From assembly GCF_030062585.1 (NCBI RefSeq), contig NZ_CP071935.1:556938-620937 (forward strand): DNA of 64,000 nt, read 5' to 3'. The DNA comes from Helicobacter pylori. Lineage in GTDB: Bacteria; Campylobacterota; Campylobacteria; Campylobacterales; Helicobacteraceae. A model generated the notes under the pieces. The model worked only from the letters and a program-made list of their open reading frames with translations, searched no databases and was not told where the DNA came from. The position numbers and the translations under genes are program-made. This document shows positions 45,275 to 55,616 of this stretch, in pieces (the stretch's first letter is position 1; the number at the start of each line of letters is the position of its first letter).

Positions 45275-46720
45275 TTACTTTGAATCTTTCAGTAACGCTT
45301 TTTGTAACTTCTGCTTGTCGTATTTGAGCTTGTCCTTTAGAGGTGAGAGCAGATTTTGAACACTCTCATAACCACACAGCATTCCCTCTTTATAGGGGTC
45401 GTTTTTGATTTTTGCATAGAGGCTAATGCCATTAGCGTAACACAAGCCGTTAGACTTGATGTAGTAGCTTTTGATTTCTTCTTCTAAGTTCCTCAAGTCA
45501 TTAGGATTGAGAGGTGTTTTTTTGCTGTAAGAATTTTCACTGATCAAAGTCCCCTCATAGCTTCTTTTGATCGTGGTCTCCTTATCCACTAATAACCCAT
45601 TATAGTTCTCTTTTTCTTTGACAACTCTCATTGTTTCATCAGAATTACTTGTTTGAGGAGAAACAGGCACTTCCACTACTCTAGGTTTCTTAGCGTTTTT
45701 CTTTTTCAACTCTGCTTTTAGAGCTTTTAGTTTCTTTTGATTTTCTAAGTCTTTGAGCCTGTATTTAGCCAATTCAGCCTCTTGTTTTTCTTTTTCTGCT
45801 AAGAGTTTCTTTTCCCTCTCTTCCTCATTGGCTATGAGTTGGGAGTTAGCGATTAGCTCTTCTATGAGCTTCTCTTTGCTGTTTTCAGGAGCGGTTTGGG
45901 TGGCATAAGGTGATGGTTGGGCCTCATTGGCGTTATTTGTCTCTTTGAGTCTATACAAGCTATAAGGAGCAACGATATTGGGTTTTTGAATAACGCTATC
46001 GTTACTAGGCATAGCTACCATCTCATCTCTTAGGGGCGAACACACTTCATCATTAGGTCTGCAGATCACATCGTTGGCGTAGTTGAAATACGCGCGTTTT
46101 TGTTGTTCAAAAAGCTTATTCTCATCAATTGACGCTCCCTTATCAAGCGTGTGGGCATTGGGATCGCTTCTTTTTGGCACTCTTAAAAAAGTCGCTTGGG
46201 CATAAGGCATATTCTCATTGATTTTTAACACAAACTTAGCGTTTCGTTTGTTGAGCGCTTTTAGAATGTTGTAATACCCATTGACTTGTTCTAACGAACC
46301 TGTGATGATGATGAGATCCGCATAAGTCCCCATTGCTCTTGTTTTGATAATGGGGTTTTCTATGGATAAATAGTTGTTGTAATCCAATAGATCCATAGCG
46401 TAGAGATAAGTTTTGTCTTTCAAAGCGCTATTACCAAACCAATCCCCAAAGCTTTTGTCATTCACGTTCAAGGTGTCGTATATATCAAAAAGCGCTTGAG
46501 TTTTTGTGTCATCAACAGAGACATATTGAGGTTTCTTATGATCAGGGATCTGTTGGCGCTGTTTAGCTTCTTTTTTGAGGCGTTTAGCCTCTTTCTTGGT
46601 CTCTTTAGTTTCTTTAGTGGCCTTAATGACCTTATCGGCTTCACTTATTTCTTTAGCATAAAGAGTGTTAGAGATTAGTAAGCCCATGAGTAATACAGCG
46701 GTTGCTAGTTTTCTAAACAT
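45275..46720 (-). CDS. cag3: Cag3 (Cag-delta), core complex protein
   Basis: Cag3 (HP0522, 481 aa) is a peripheral part of the outer-membrane core complex, bound to CagT and CagM, and is essential for CagA delivery. Residues 1-22 are a signal peptide (TAVLLMGLLISNTLYA). A Lys/Glu-rich stretch follows, then a mixed domain with a Cys pair (VICRPNDEVCSP), a coiled coil at about 285-345, and a C-terminal domain with two Cys (GLCYANG, GMLCGYES). Its start overlaps the gene upstream by eight bases. Confidence 0.94.
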   Translation of the reverse strand: MFRKLATAVLLMGLLISNTLYAKEISEADKVIKATKETKETKKEAKRLKKEAKQRQQIPDHKKPQYVSVDDTKTQALFDIYDTLNVNDKSFGDWFGNSALKDKTYLYAMDLLDYNNYLSIENPIIKTRAMGTYADLIIITGSLEQVNGYYNILKALNKRNAKFVLKINENMPYAQATFLRVPKRSDPNAHTLDKGASIDENKLFEQQKRAYFNYANDVICRPNDEVCSPLRDEMVAMPSNDSVIQKPNIVAPYSLYRLKETNNANEAQPSPYATQTAPENSKEKLIEELIANSQLIANEEEREKKLLAEKEKQEAELAKYRLKDLENQKKLKALKAELKKKNAKKPRVVEVPVSPQTSNSDETMRVVKEKENYNGLLVDKETTIKRSYEGTLISENSYSKKTPLNPNDLRNLEEEIKSYYIKSNGLCYANGISLYAKIKNDPYKEGMLCGYESVQNLLSPLKDKLKYDKQKLQKALLKDSK

Positions 46721-47483
46721 TAGTTTCCTTTTTTTTCAAATTAATATGGAGACAAAATTCTATTGCTTTTAAGATAAGCGATGTAGCTGTAAAAAACTCA
46801 TTGTTTTTGAAATTCTTTTTTCTTTTCATTAATCTATTGCATTTGGGATATTTAAGATCTTGTGAATCCATACTAGCAGTCCATTTGCACTTAGGATAAT
46901 TTTTACATCCTAAGAAAAAAGAATTTTCTTTAATATTAGCTTTTACACCAGCCAAAATGAAACGCTCAAGGCGTTTGATTTTTTGCTTTTCAATCTTATT
47001 AAGCAATTCTTTTTTTTCTTTTTCTAAATCTTTTTTTCGTTCGTTTTGTTTTGCAAGATCGATAAAGTAAAACTTCCTATTGCAATTCTTACAAGCGTAA
47101 GCTCCTCCCCTACCACTTTCTACTTTTTCCATTATGGGCGTGTTTTCACAATGCAAGCAGACCGCTTTCATTGAGCCATTTATTTCTCGTAAAACGCCCT
47201 TACAGTCGCCTTTATTTACATAATCAGAGCAACCATAAAATGAGACACCATTCAATCCTCTTTGTATCATTTTAGGTGTGTTACAAACAGAACAAATCAA
47301 ATATCCTCTGACTCTCTTAATATTAAACTTAGAAAAATTATTACTCACATTGTAACTCGTAGCTAGACTCATATTGCAAACAACTACTCTTAAATCTAAA
47401 AAAGAATTTATAGGTTGCTTGTGTAAGTCATGCAGTGAGTAATAAACCACTACAACGCCTAAATTTTTGAAATTTTCTCTCAT
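46713..47483 (-). CDS. Zinc-ribbon protein in the cag-epsilon slot (HP0521B type)
   Basis: The position between cag-zeta and cag3 is that of cag-epsilon (HP0521), which some strains replace with an unrelated alternative form called HP0521B; this 256-residue protein fits the latter. I use the ATG at 47483; a TTG five codons upstream is possible. It carries three CxxC-type zinc knuckles, as in topoisomerase I C-terminal zinc ribbons: CSVCNTPKMI/CSDYVNKGDC, CLHCENTP/CKNCNRKF, and FLGCKNYPKCKWTAS/YPKCNRL. A DNA- or RNA-binding role is likely. It is not part of the known secretion machine. Confidence 0.7.
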   Translation of the reverse strand: MRENFKNLGVVVVYYSLHDLHKQPINSFLDLRVVVCNMSLATSYNVSNNFSKFNIKRVRGYLICSVCNTPKMIQRGLNGVSFYGCSDYVNKGDCKGVLREINGSMKAVCLHCENTPIMEKVESGRGGAYACKNCNRKFYFIDLAKQNERKKDLEKEKKELLNKIEKQKIKRLERFILAGVKANIKENSFFLGCKNYPKCKWTASMDSQDLKYPKCNRLMKRKKNFKNNEFFTATSLILKAIEFCLHINLKKKETNV

Positions 47484-47513
47484 TCTTTCTTCAGTCAAAA
47501 TCGTTGTTTTGCC

Positions 47514-47861
47514 TCAATCTTTAGTCTCTTTGGCTTCAGTTGGTTCGTTGGTAACGCTTGTTGCTTGAGATTTTTGGGTTTCGTTATTGACAGTTGTTGC
47601 CGCTTTAGATTGCTTTTTGAACAATTTTTCAGTTAATTTCACTAAGTTGATATTAGAAAAAGACAAAAAGATTCCTATTGCGACAAAGATTATCCCAACA
47701 ATCCCCATAGCACCGCTCAAGACACAACATAAAACCCCTGCTCCAATGAGACCTAATGAATCATAACGCTTATCAGTCAAATTGTTTTTGAAAAAATTTA
47801 CAAAAGCGTTTGGTTTTTTTGTTTCATGAGTTGCTTCAGTTGTATTGATTGTGTCAGCCAT
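47514..47861 (-). CDS. cag1: Cag-zeta (Cag1) small membrane protein
   Basis: Cag-zeta (HP0520) is 115 residues from the ATG at 47861, which has GGAGG at 8 bases; the longer frame to 47960 has no such site. A hydrophobic hairpin lies at about 36-68 (LGLIGAGVLCCVLSGAMGIVGIIFVAIGIF) and the tail is Thr/Glu/Lys-rich. It is the outermost gene at this end of the island. Its function is unknown and it is dispensable for secretion. Confidence 0.88.
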   Translation of the reverse strand: MADTINTTEATHETKKPNAFVNFFKNNLTDKRYDSLGLIGAGVLCCVLSGAMGIVGIIFVAIGIFLSFSNINLVKLTEKLFKKQSKAATTVNNETQKSQATSVTNEPTEAKETKD

Positions 47862-47992
47862 AGCATTACCTCCATAATGGTATATTTTCAATTTGTTACT
47901 ACTATGAAACAAATCCATGTCATTATAGCAAAAAATATAAAACCATCTCCATGTTGTCATTATGCTGTTGTTTGTAATTTAAAAAAGATGAT

Positions 47993-48023
47993 AAAACAGG
48001 CTAAAGAATGGCTCAAATTGTAA
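47993..48023. repeat. 31-bp end repeat of the cag island
   Basis: The sequence at 47993-48023, read on the minus strand, begins TTACAATTTGAGCCATTC and matches the 31-bp direct repeat known to bound the cag island, with one base different from the form I recall. It marks the island edge between cag-zeta and the HP0519-type gene. No second copy lies in this window, as expected if the other end is beyond cagA towards glr. Confidence 0.75.
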
Positions 48024-48034
48024 AAGGACTTGAC

Positions 48035-48889
48035 ATGTTTAAAGATTTTTATCGCACCACCCTCTCTTTTTTAAAGCCTTTATTGCTTTTATTGGGCTTA
48101 TTGTTGCCGTTTTCACTTTGTATAGCTGATGAATATATTAGCATAAGTGATGATTGGGATGAAAGGGCGCGAAATCAGTGGGATGAAATTGCGCGAAATC
48201 ATAAGACATATTATTTTGAAAATGGTTTAGACCATTTTAATCAAGGCCAATACAAACAAGCCTTTAAAGATTTTAAATTGGCGCAAGAATACAGCATTGG
48301 GCTTGGCAGCGTTTATTTAGCCAAAATGTATTTGGAGGGAAAGGGCGTGAAAGTGGATTACAAAAAAGCGCAATTCTATGCACAAAACGCTATCAAAGGG
48401 TATGGGAGCGGGTTGTTAGGGGGCGCTTTAATTTTAGGACGCATGCAAGTGCAAGGCTTAGGGATGAAAAAGGATTTGAAACAAGCGCTCAAGACTTACA
48501 GGCATGTGGTTCGCATGTTTTCTAATAAAAGCACAAATTATTTTGCTAACAATTTTAGATTACCAAACCTTGCGTTCACTAGTATGCTTATTGGATCGCG
48601 ATTCATTGATCTTTCAGGTTTGAGCGCGAATCCTATAAAATTTGGAAAGAAATTTGGAATACTTGTTAAGAAAGCCCTTCAAATCAAAGATAATACACTT
48701 TCTTGGGAAGACATTGCTGAAATTTCAAGCAATATTATTTTACTCAAACAACAAATGGGGGAGATCCTTTATAGAATTGGGATCGCTTATAAAGAAGGGC
48801 TTGGCACTAGAAAGAAAAAGGACAGGGCTAAAAAATTCTTGCAAAAATCCGCAGAATTTGGCTATGAAAAAGCCATGGAAGCTCTGTAA
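48035..48889 (+). CDS. Sel1-repeat exported protein (HP0519 locus)
   Basis: This 284-residue protein starts at the ATG at 48035, seven bases after AAAAGGA; an ATG at 48008 lies within the island end repeat. Residues 1-31 are a signal peptide (LLLLLGLLLPFSLCIA). Sel1/TPR-like repeats follow (GSVYLAKMYLEGKGVKVDYK, KEGLGTRKKKDRAKKFLQ), as in the Helicobacter Cys-rich protein group but with few Cys. It is the chromosomal neighbour of the cag island and has moved with it here, away from csd6. Confidence 0.8.
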   Translation: MFKDFYRTTLSFLKPLLLLLGLLLPFSLCIADEYISISDDWDERARNQWDEIARNHKTYYFENGLDHFNQGQYKQAFKDFKLAQEYSIGLGSVYLAKMYLEGKGVKVDYKKAQFYAQNAIKGYGSGLLGGALILGRMQVQGLGMKKDLKQALKTYRHVVRMFSNKSTNYFANNFRLPNLAFTSMLIGSRFIDLSGLSANPIKFGKKFGILVKKALQIKDNTLSWEDIAEISSNIILLKQQMGEILYRIGIAYKEGLGTRKKKDRAKKFLQKSAEFGYEKAMEAL

Positions 48890-48957
48890 TTTTAGAAAAT
48901 ACACCTACCTAATCTTTACTATCACTTGGCTAAAATCAAGTTCTTTGCTTTAATCTT

Positions 48958-48981
48958 AAAAAATACCTTTGAGTATTTTTT
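48958..48981. terminator. Hairpin after the HP0519-type gene
   Basis: AAAAAATAC (48958-48966) pairs exactly with GTATTTTTT (48973-48981) around CTTTGA. The A-run before and T-run after make it a two-way intrinsic terminator candidate between convergent HP0519-type gene and glnA. Confidence 0.7.
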
Positions 48982-49007
48982 AAATCTTATCATCGACACT
49001 CTATTAA

Positions 49008-49027
49008 AGTGGGATTATTAACCCACT
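49008..49027 (-). terminator. Terminator of glnA
   Basis: AGTGGG (49008-49013) pairs with CCCACT (49022-49027). On the minus strand it begins ten bases after the glnA stop and is followed by TTTAAT, fitting a weak intrinsic terminator. Confidence 0.5.
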
Positions 49028-49036
49028 CATTCAATT

Positions 49037-50482
49037 CTAGCATGAATAAGTGGTGATAAATTCAAAAGGATGGGGTTTGCTCTCCCATGGGAACACTTCA
49101 GCGTTGAATTTAAGAGATTGATAGGCTTGAATAAATTCTTCGCTAAAGACCTGCCCCTCTTTTAAATACTGCTTATCGGCTAGCATTTCTTCTAACGATC
49201 TCCTTAAAGTGTGGGGCATTTGTTTGATACCTTTTTCCCTAATTTCATCTAAAGTCAATTTGAAAAGGTTGATATCCATCGCTTCGCCGGGATCCATTTT
49301 GTTTTTAACGCCATCCATGCCTGCCATTAAAATCGCTGCAAAAGCCAAGTAGGGGTTTGATGAGCTGTCCGGGAATCTGAATTCAAACCTAGCACTATTT
49401 TTAGAAATCCCATAAGGGATACGCACGCTCGCACTCCTGTTATTAGCCGAATAAGTTAAAATAGATGGGGCTTCATATCCCGGAATCAGGCGTTTGTAAG
49501 AGTTAGTGGAAGCGTTAGTGAAAGCGGCTAACCCTCTAGCGTGGCGCAACACGCCCCCTAAAAAATGCAAGGCAAACTCACTCAAGCCCTTGTAAGTTTC
49601 GCCGCTAAAAAGGTTTTCGTTGTTTTTCCAAACGCTCACATGGGTGTGCATCCCGCTCCCGTTATCCCTGTATAAAGGTTTTGGCATGAAAGTGGCGGTT
49701 TTCCCGTTTAAATGAGCGACCATTTTAACCACGTATTTGAGTTTTTGGACATTATCAGCCGCTTCCACTAAATCCCCAAATTTCACGCCCACTTCGCCTT
49801 GCGCTTGCGCAACTTCATGATGGACGACAAAAGTTTCTAACCCCACTTGGTTTAAGACTTTCACAATTTCAGTGCGAATATCCATCATCGTATCCGTTGG
49901 CGGCACAGGCAAATAGCCCCCTTGCTTGCCCGGTCTATGCCCAAAATTCACGCCATTTTCAAAGCTCTTATCCCGATTCCATTCGCCCTCTTCGCTATCC
50001 ACTTCGTAATATTGGGAATTGGAAGCGTCTTTAATCTTAATGGAATCAAAGATGAAAAATTCGCTCTCCGCGCCAAAATAAGCCACATCGCCCAAACCTG
50101 AATCTTTCAAATGTTGCAAGGCTTTTTTAGCGATACTTCTAGGGCATTTTTCATAAGGCTGGTTTTTATACACATCATACACATCGCAAAACACGACCAC
50201 GCTCACATCCGCACTAAAAGGGTCAATGAAATAACGCACCAAATCGGGGGTTAAAATCATATCTGAATGTTCAATGCCTTGCCAGCCTTTAAAACAACTC
50301 GCATCAAAAGGAATCCCCTCTTTAAACATGCCATGCGTTAAAGCCCCAAAAGAATAAGCGATGTGATTCCAAGTGCCTTTAATATCGCTGAATCTAAAAT
50401 CCACAAATTCCACTTCATTTTCTTTGCAAAATTCAAAAAATTCTTTGATCTTGCTTTCACTATTTTGAGTTCTTACTATCAT
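49037..50482 (-). CDS. glnA: Glutamine synthetase type I
   Basis: GlnA makes glutamine from glutamate and ammonia with ATP. The 481-residue protein has the class I signatures: the N-terminal FRFSDIKG beta-grasp part, the metal and ATP site in [23 protein letters not shown], and the substrate loop [16 protein letters not shown]. The adenylylation Tyr of the enterobacterial enzyme (NLYDL) is Phe 407 here (NLFKLT), so it cannot be controlled by GlnE, as known for H. pylori. It is intact. Confidence 0.96.
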   Translation of the reverse strand: MIVRTQNSESKIKEFFEFCKENEVEFVDFRFSDIKGTWNHIAYSFGALTHGMFKEGIPFDASCFKGWQGIEHSDMILTPDLVRYFIDPFSADVSVVVFCDVYDVYKNQPYEKCPRSIAKKALQHLKDSGLGDVAYFGAESEFFIFDSIKIKDASNSQYYEVDSEEGEWNRDKSFENGVNFGHRPGKQGGYLPVPPTDTMMDIRTEIVKVLNQVGLETFVVHHEVAQAQGEVGVKFGDLVEAADNVQKLKYVVKMVAHLNGKTATFMPKPLYRDNGSGMHTHVSVWKNNENLFSGETYKGLSEFALHFLGGVLRHARGLAAFTNASTNSYKRLIPGYEAPSILTYSANNRSASVRIPYGISKNSARFEFRFPDSSSNPYLAFAAILMAGMDGVKNKMDPGEAMDINLFKLTLDEIREKGIKQMPHTLRRSLEEMLADKQYLKEGQVFSEEFIQAYQSLKFNAEVFPWESKPHPFEFITTYSC

Positions 50483-50729
50483 TAACCACCTTTAATTGTT
50501 ATGAATTGAGTTTGATTGATAGGGGTGATTATAGCATTTATGGGGTAAAAAAGTAAAATTGACGCCCTAAATTTTTCCCTAAATTTTTAGAGACTAAAAA
50601 CCACCTTTTTTAAAATCTTGGCATTCTGTTTTCTTTTTTTGTGGTAATATTCGTTTGCTAGTTATTAGGTATAGTTAGCCATATCCTGGAAATAGGGGTA
50701 TGATTTTAAATTTCATATAAGGAAATATT

Positions 50730-50939
50730 ATGAAAAAAAATAAAGATAACTTTACTGTTTCAGATGGCGTTTACTATGATAGATACGGCAACCCTTTAAA
50801 AGGTGGTGCTATACAAGTTTGTAGAGCCAAACATTTGAATGGTGGTCTTAAGCAGACTTTAGATCAAAATGAAGAACTTAAGAAAGCACTCTTTTATTCA
50901 CTTTCTCTTCTTTCTACTATGGGTATTAGATTTCAATAA
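50730..50939 (+). CDS. Small protein of unknown function (HP0513 locus)
   Basis: This 69-residue protein follows a good AAGGAAA site and a promoter-like TGGTAATAT about 80 bases upstream. The central part (SDGVYYDRYGNPLKGGAIQVCRAK) reads as a beta hairpin with one Cys; the end is a hydrophobic helix (KKALFYSLSLLSTMGI). It has no recognised family. Its place between glnA and rplI agrees with the HP0513 locus. Confidence 0.6.
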   Translation: MKKNKDNFTVSDGVYYDRYGNPLKGGAIQVCRAKHLNGGLKQTLDQNEELKKALFYSLSLLSTMGIRFQ

Positions 50940-51130
50940 AAAAGTATCATAGTTAAACTCTTGCATCCACATGGGTGCGAGTTGGTCAAGGCAATTAGCT
51001 TTTGTAGTTAAGAAAATGCCTTTAAAGGTTTTTAAATCAATGTTTTGTTGAATATGGAGTTTTTATTTTGACTCCGCTCCAATCAAGCGTTGATAATAAA
51101 ATTTAAATTAAACAATGGAGAACTTGACTT

Positions 51131-51154
51131 TAATTTTAATTTTAATTTTAATTT
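51131..51154. repeat. Hexamer repeat TAATTT, four copies
   Basis: TAATTT is repeated four times exactly, with extra T before and TA after. It lies 200 bases upstream of the rplI promoter. A change in copy number would not affect a reading frame. Confidence 0.8.
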
Positions 51155-51357
51155 TAGCCAAGCGATAACTTCTTAAAGCGTTCGTAGGGTTTTAGGGGAT
51201 TTTGAGAGGGGGATTATTTCAAAATACCCAACTACCCCCTTAAAGTTTTATAAAAACATCATTAAAAAGCTTAAAAACAAACTTCTTTCAAAAAAATTAA
51301 AAAAATTTTAGCGATCAACATTTGATGAGAATAGAGCCTTTTTTATTATAAAAAGAG

Positions 51358-51363
51358 TATAAT
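51358..51363 (+). promoter_or_regulatory. Promoter of the rplI-hslV-hslU-era operon
   Basis: AAAAGAGTATAATTACAAG contains TATAAT at 51358-51363, 31 bases before the ATG of rplI. All following genes to csd6 overlap or nearly touch, so one transcript is likely. Confidence 0.65.
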
Positions 51364-51394
51364 TACAAGTTACTTACAACTTAAAGGGGATATG

Positions 51395-51844
51395 ATGAAA
51401 GTTCTATTATTAGAAGATGTGAAAAATTTAGGCAAAGCGGGTGAAGTGTGTGAGGTTAAAGATGGCTATGGGAATAACTTTTTAATCGCTAACCAAAAAG
51501 CCAAACTCGCCACTAACGAAGTGATCAACAAATACAAAGCCGAAGTTAAAAAGAAAGCGGAAAAAGAAGCCCTAGAAAAGGCGCAAAAATTGCAAATGGT
51601 AGAAACCTTACAAACCATCACGCTGACTATCCATAAAAAAGTCGGCGCGAACGGCTCTTTATTTGGAGCGATCACTAAAGAAGAGATCACGGAGCGTTTG
51701 AAAGAGCAGCATGCGAGTTTAAATTTAGATAAAAAAGACATTGAGCTCAAACACCCAATTAAAAGCACAGGGATTTATGAGATTGAAGTCAAGCTTGGAT
51801 CGGGGATTGCGGGTGCGTTTAAAATTGATGTGGTGGCTGAGTAG
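51395..51844 (+). CDS. rplI: Ribosomal protein bL9
   Basis: bL9 binds 23S rRNA in the large subunit. I start at the second of two adjacent ATG codons (149 aa), since AAAGGGGA lies five bases before it. The N-terminal RNA-binding domain shows [18 protein letters not shown] and [10 protein letters not shown], then the long helix and C-terminal domain ([15 protein letters not shown]). It is complete. Confidence 0.97.
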   Translation: MKVLLLEDVKNLGKAGEVCEVKDGYGNNFLIANQKAKLATNEVINKYKAEVKKKAEKEALEKAQKLQMVETLQTITLTIHKKVGANGSLFGAITKEEITERLKEQHASLNLDKKDIELKHPIKSTGIYEIEVKLGSGIAGAFKIDVVAE

Positions 51845-51847
51845 AAA

Positions 51848-52390
51848 ATGTTTGAAGCGACGACGATTCTAGGCTATAGAGGGGAGATGGAGGGCAAGAA
51901 GTTCGCGCTCATTGGAGGCGATGGGCAGGTAACTTTGGGCAATTGCGTGGTCAAAGCCAATGCGACAAAAATCAGAAGCTTGTATCACAACCAGGTTTTA
52001 AGTGGGTTTGCCGGGAGCACCGCAGACGCTTTTAGCTTGTTTGATATGTTTGAACGCATTTTAGAGAGTAAAAAGGGGGATTTGTTTAAAAGCGTAGTGG
52101 ATTTCAGCAAAGAATGGCGCAAAGACAAGTATTTACGCCGACTAGAGGCGATGATGATCGTTTTAAATTTGGATCACATTTTCATTTTGAGCGGCACGGG
52201 CGATGTTTTAGAGGCTGAAGACAATAAGATCGCTGCTATTGGGAGTGGGGGGAATTACGCCTTAAGCGCGGCTAGGGCTTTAGATCATTTCGCTCATTTA
52301 GAGCCTAGAAAACTCGTAGAAGAGTCCTTAAAAATCGCAGGGGATCTTTGCATTTACACCAACACGAATATTAAAATTTTGGAGCTTTAA
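51848..52390 (+). CDS. hslV: HslV peptidase subunit (ClpQ)
   Basis: HslV is the threonine peptidase of the HslVU ATP-dependent protease. The 180-residue protein has the active-site Thr after a short leader (FEA then TTILGYRG), the [10 protein letters not shown] strand and the [14 protein letters not shown] helix. It lies three bases after rplI, and its stop overlaps the start of hslU. Confidence 0.95.
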   Translation: MFEATTILGYRGEMEGKKFALIGGDGQVTLGNCVVKANATKIRSLYHNQVLSGFAGSTADAFSLFDMFERILESKKGDLFKSVVDFSKEWRKDKYLRRLEAMMIVLNLDHIFILSGTGDVLEAEDNKIAAIGSGGNYALSAARALDHFAHLEPRKLVEESLKIAGDLCIYTNTNIKILEL

Positions 52391-53721
52391 TGTCTAAATT
52401 GAATATGACCCCAAGAGAAATTGTCGCTTATTTAGATGAATACATCATTGGGCAAAAGGAAGCTAAAAAGTCTATCGCTATCGCTTTTAGGAATCGTTAC
52501 AGGCGTTTGCAACTGGAAAAATCCTTACAAGAAGAAATCACGCCTAAAAACATTTTAATGATTGGCTCTACTGGCGTGGGTAAAACTGAAATCGCTAGAA
52601 GAATAGCAAAAATCATGAAACTCCCCTTTGTGAAAGTGGAAGCGAGCAAATACACAGAAGTGGGTTTTGTGGGGCGCGATGTGGAGTCTATGGTAAGGGA
52701 TTTAGTCAATAACAGCGTGCTTTTAGTGGAAAATGAGCATAAAGAAAAACTAAAAGACAAGATTGAGGAAGCGGTTATAGAAAAAATCGCTAAAAAACTC
52801 CTACCCCCCTTGCCTAATGGGGTGAGCGAAGAAAAAAAACAAGAATACGCTAACAGCCTTTTGAAAATGCAACAAAGAATCGTGCAAGGCGAGTTGGATA
52901 GCCGAGAAATTGAAATTGAAGTGCGTAAAAAAAGCATAGAGATTGATTCTAATGTGCCGCCTGAAATTCTAAGGGTTCAAGAAAATGTGATTAAGTTTTT
53001 CCATAAAGAACAGGATAAAGTCAAAAAAACTTTAAGCGTTAAAGAGGCTAAAGAAGCCCTAAAGGCAGAAATTAGCGACACGCTTTTAGATGGCGAAGCC
53101 ATTAAAATGGAAGGCTTGAAGCGCGCGGAAAGTTCAGGGGTGATTTTTATTGATGAAATTGATAAGATCGCTGTAAGCTCTAAAGAAGGAGGCCGTCAAG
53201 ATCCCAGTAAAGAGGGGGTTCAAAGGGATTTGTTGCCGATTGTGGAGGGGAGTGTGGTGAATACGAAGTATGGTTCTATCAAAACGGAGCATATTTTATT
53301 CATTGCAGCAGGGGCGTTTCATCTTTCTAAACCAAGCGATTTGATCCCTGAATTGCAGGGGCGTTTCCCTTTAAGGGTGGAGTTAGAGAATTTAACCGAA
53401 GAAATCATGTATATGATTTTAACTCAAACTAAAACCTCTATCATCAAGCAATACCAAGCCCTTTTAAAAGTGGAGGGCGTAGAAATTGCGTTTGAAGACG
53501 ATGCGATCAAAGAGTTAGCCAAACTTTCTTATAACGCCAATCAAAAAAGCGAAGATATAGGCGCTAGAAGGTTGCACACCACCATTGAAAAAGTGCTAGA
53601 AGACATTAGTTTTGAAGCGGAGGATTATTCGGGGCAACATATCACTATCACTAAAGAATTGGTTCAATCAAAGCTAGAGGATTTAGTGGCTGATGAAAAT
53701 TTGGTGAAGTATATTTTATGA
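52390..53721 (+). CDS. hslU: HslU ATPase subunit (ClpY)
   Basis: HslU unfolds substrates and feeds them to HslV. The 443-residue AAA+ protein has Walker A at 59-66 (GSTGVGKT), Walker B in [11 protein letters not shown], sensor and box motifs ([26 protein letters not shown]) and the HslV-contact C-terminus ending KYIL. The stop overlaps the start of era as ATGA. Confidence 0.96.
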   Translation: MSKLNMTPREIVAYLDEYIIGQKEAKKSIAIAFRNRYRRLQLEKSLQEEITPKNILMIGSTGVGKTEIARRIAKIMKLPFVKVEASKYTEVGFVGRDVESMVRDLVNNSVLLVENEHKEKLKDKIEEAVIEKIAKKLLPPLPNGVSEEKKQEYANSLLKMQQRIVQGELDSREIEIEVRKKSIEIDSNVPPEILRVQENVIKFFHKEQDKVKKTLSVKEAKEALKAEISDTLLDGEAIKMEGLKRAESSGVIFIDEIDKIAVSSKEGGRQDPSKEGVQRDLLPIVEGSVVNTKYGSIKTEHILFIAAGAFHLSKPSDLIPELQGRFPLRVELENLTEEIMYMILTQTKTSIIKQYQALLKVEGVEIAFEDDAIKELAKLSYNANQKSEDIGARRLHTTIEKVLEDISFEAEDYSGQHITITKELVQSKLEDLVADENLVKYIL

Positions 53722-54626
53722 TGAAAACTAAGGCGGGCTTTGTAGCTCTTATAGGCAAACCAAACGCTGGAAAAAGCACTCTTTTAAACACTTTATTAAA
53801 CGCTCATTTAGCCCTTGTTTCGCATAAGGCTAATGCGACCAGAAAATTGATGAAATGCATCGTGCCTTTTAAAGACAAAGAAGGGTATGAGAGCCAGATC
53901 ATTTTTTTAGACACACCAGGGCTCCATCATCAAGAAAAATTACTCAACCAGTGCATGCTCTCACAGGCTTTAAAAGCGATGAGCGATGCTGAATTGTGCG
54001 TTTTTTTAGCTTCTGTGCATGACGATTTAAAAGGCTATGAAGAGTTTTTAAATTTGTGCCAAAAACCCCATATCTTGGCTTTGAGTAAGATTGATATGGC
54101 CACGCATAAGCAGGTTTTACAAAAATTACAAGAGTATCAAAAATATTCATCGCAATTTTTAGATTTAATACCTTTGAGCGCGAAAAAATCTCAAAATTTA
54201 AACGTGCTTTTAGAATGCATCAGCAAGCATTTAAGCCCTAGCGCATGGCTTTTTGAAAAGGATTTGATGAGCGATGAAAAAATGCGCGATATTTATAAGG
54301 AAATCATTAGGGAGAGTTTGTTTGATTTTTTGAGCGATGAAATCCCTTATGAAAGCGATGTGATGATTGATAAATTTATAGAAGAAGAACGCATAGACAA
54401 GGTGTATGCGCGTATTATCGTAGAAAAAGAAAGCCAAAAAAAAATCGTGATAGGCAAAAACGGGGTGAATATCAAACGCATCGGGACTAACGCGCGATTG
54501 AAAATGCAAGAAGTGGGCGAAAAAAAGGTTTTTTTAAACTTGCAAGTGATCGCTCAAAAATCATGGAGCAAGGAAGAAAAGAGCTTGCAAAAACTGGGCT
54601 ATATCTATCAAAGGAATAGGGATTGA
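53718..54626 (+). CDS. era: Era GTPase
   Basis: Era is a GTP-binding protein for 16S rRNA and small-subunit maturation. The 302-residue protein (301 from the second ATG) has G1 [10 protein letters not shown]3 DTPG, and an SKID-type G4, with a C-terminal KH domain ([20 protein letters not shown]). Its start overlaps hslU and its stop overlaps csd6. Confidence 0.95.
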   Translation: MMKTKAGFVALIGKPNAGKSTLLNTLLNAHLALVSHKANATRKLMKCIVPFKDKEGYESQIIFLDTPGLHHQEKLLNQCMLSQALKAMSDAELCVFLASVHDDLKGYEEFLNLCQKPHILALSKIDMATHKQVLQKLQEYQKYSSQFLDLIPLSAKKSQNLNVLLECISKHLSPSAWLFEKDLMSDEKMRDIYKEIIRESLFDFLSDEIPYESDVMIDKFIEEERIDKVYARIIVEKESQKKIVIGKNGVNIKRIGTNARLKMQEVGEKKVFLNLQVIAQKSWSKEEKSLQKLGYIYQRNRD

Positions 54627-55615
54627 AAAAAATATTACCGGCTCTGTTAATGGGGTTTGTGGGATTGAATGCTAGTGATCGTTTGTTAGAAATCATGCAC
54701 CTTTATCAAAAACAAGGCTTGGAAGTGGTGGGTCAAAAGTTGGATTCTTATTTAGCGGATAAATCTTTTTGGGCAGAAGAACTTCAAAACAAGGACACGG
54801 ATTTTGGCTATTATCAAAACAAGCAGTTTTTATTTGTGGCTAATAAATCCAAGCCCAGTTTGGAGTTTTATGAAATAGAAAATAACATGCTTAAAAAAAT
54901 CAACAGCTCTAAAGCCCTTGTAGGCTCTAAAAAGGGCGATAAAACTTTAGAGGGCGATTTGGCCACGCCTATTGGAGTGTATCGTATCACGCAGAAATTA
55001 GAGCGTTTGGATCAATATTATGGCGTTTTGGCTTTTGTAACGAATTACCCTAATTTGTATGACACCTTGAAAAAACGCACCGGGCATGGCATTTGGGTGC
55101 ATGGAATGCCTTTAAATGGCGATCGGAATGAATTGAACACCAAGGGCTGTATTGCGATTGAAAACCCGCTTTTAAGCTCTTATGATAAGGTGTTAAAAGG
55201 CGAAAAAGCGTTCCTCATCACCTATGAAGACAAGTTTTCCCCTAGTACTAAAGAGGAATTGAGCATGATTTTAAGCTCCCTTTTCCAATGGAAAGAAGCT
55301 TGGACTAGGGGCGATTTTGAACGCTACATGCGTTTTTATAACCCCAATTTCACTCGCTATGACGGCATGAAATTCAACGCTTTTAAAGAGTATAAAAAAA
55401 GGGTGTTTGCAAAAAATGAAAAAAAGAATATCGCTTTTTCTTCTATCAATGTGATCCCTTACCCCAACTCTCAAAACAAACGCTTGTTTTATGTGGTGTT
55501 TGACCAAGATTACAAGGCCTACCAGCAAAACAAGCTCTCTTATAGCTCCAATTCTCAAAAAGAACTCTATATAGAGATTGAAAACAATCAAGTGTCTATT
55601 ATAATGGAAAAATAA
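54623..55615 (+). CDS. csd6: Csd6 L,D-carboxypeptidase
   Basis: Csd6 (HP0518) trims tetrapeptides of the cell wall to tripeptides and contributes to helical shape. The start is the TTG at 54623, overlapping the era stop; 330 residues is the family length. Residues 1-18 are a signal peptide. The YkuD-type catalytic centre appears in [10 protein letters not shown] and [10 protein letters not shown], with the nucleophile Cys. A C-terminal NTF2-like domain follows ([17 protein letters not shown]). In other strains HP0519 and the cag island come next; here a foreign block does. Confidence 0.93.
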   Translation: MKKILPALLMGFVGLNASDRLLEIMHLYQKQGLEVVGQKLDSYLADKSFWAEELQNKDTDFGYYQNKQFLFVANKSKPSLEFYEIENNMLKKINSSKALVGSKKGDKTLEGDLATPIGVYRITQKLERLDQYYGVLAFVTNYPNLYDTLKKRTGHGIWVHGMPLNGDRNELNTKGCIAIENPLLSSYDKVLKGEKAFLITYEDKFSPSTKEELSMILSSLFQWKEAWTRGDFERYMRFYNPNFTRYDGMKFNAFKEYKKRVFAKNEKKNIAFSSINVIPYPNSQNKRLFYVVFDQDYKAYQQNKLSYSSNSQKELYIEIENNQVSIIMEK

Positions 55616-55616
55616 G

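Larger units (their letters stand above)
50940..51391. other. Gap between the small gene and rplI
   Basis: These 450 bases hold a stem-loop at 50956-50983 (AACTC and GCATCC pairing with GGGTGC and GAGTT), a hexamer repeat at 51131-51154 and the rplI promoter at 51358-51363. I see no gene. Confidence 0.6.
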
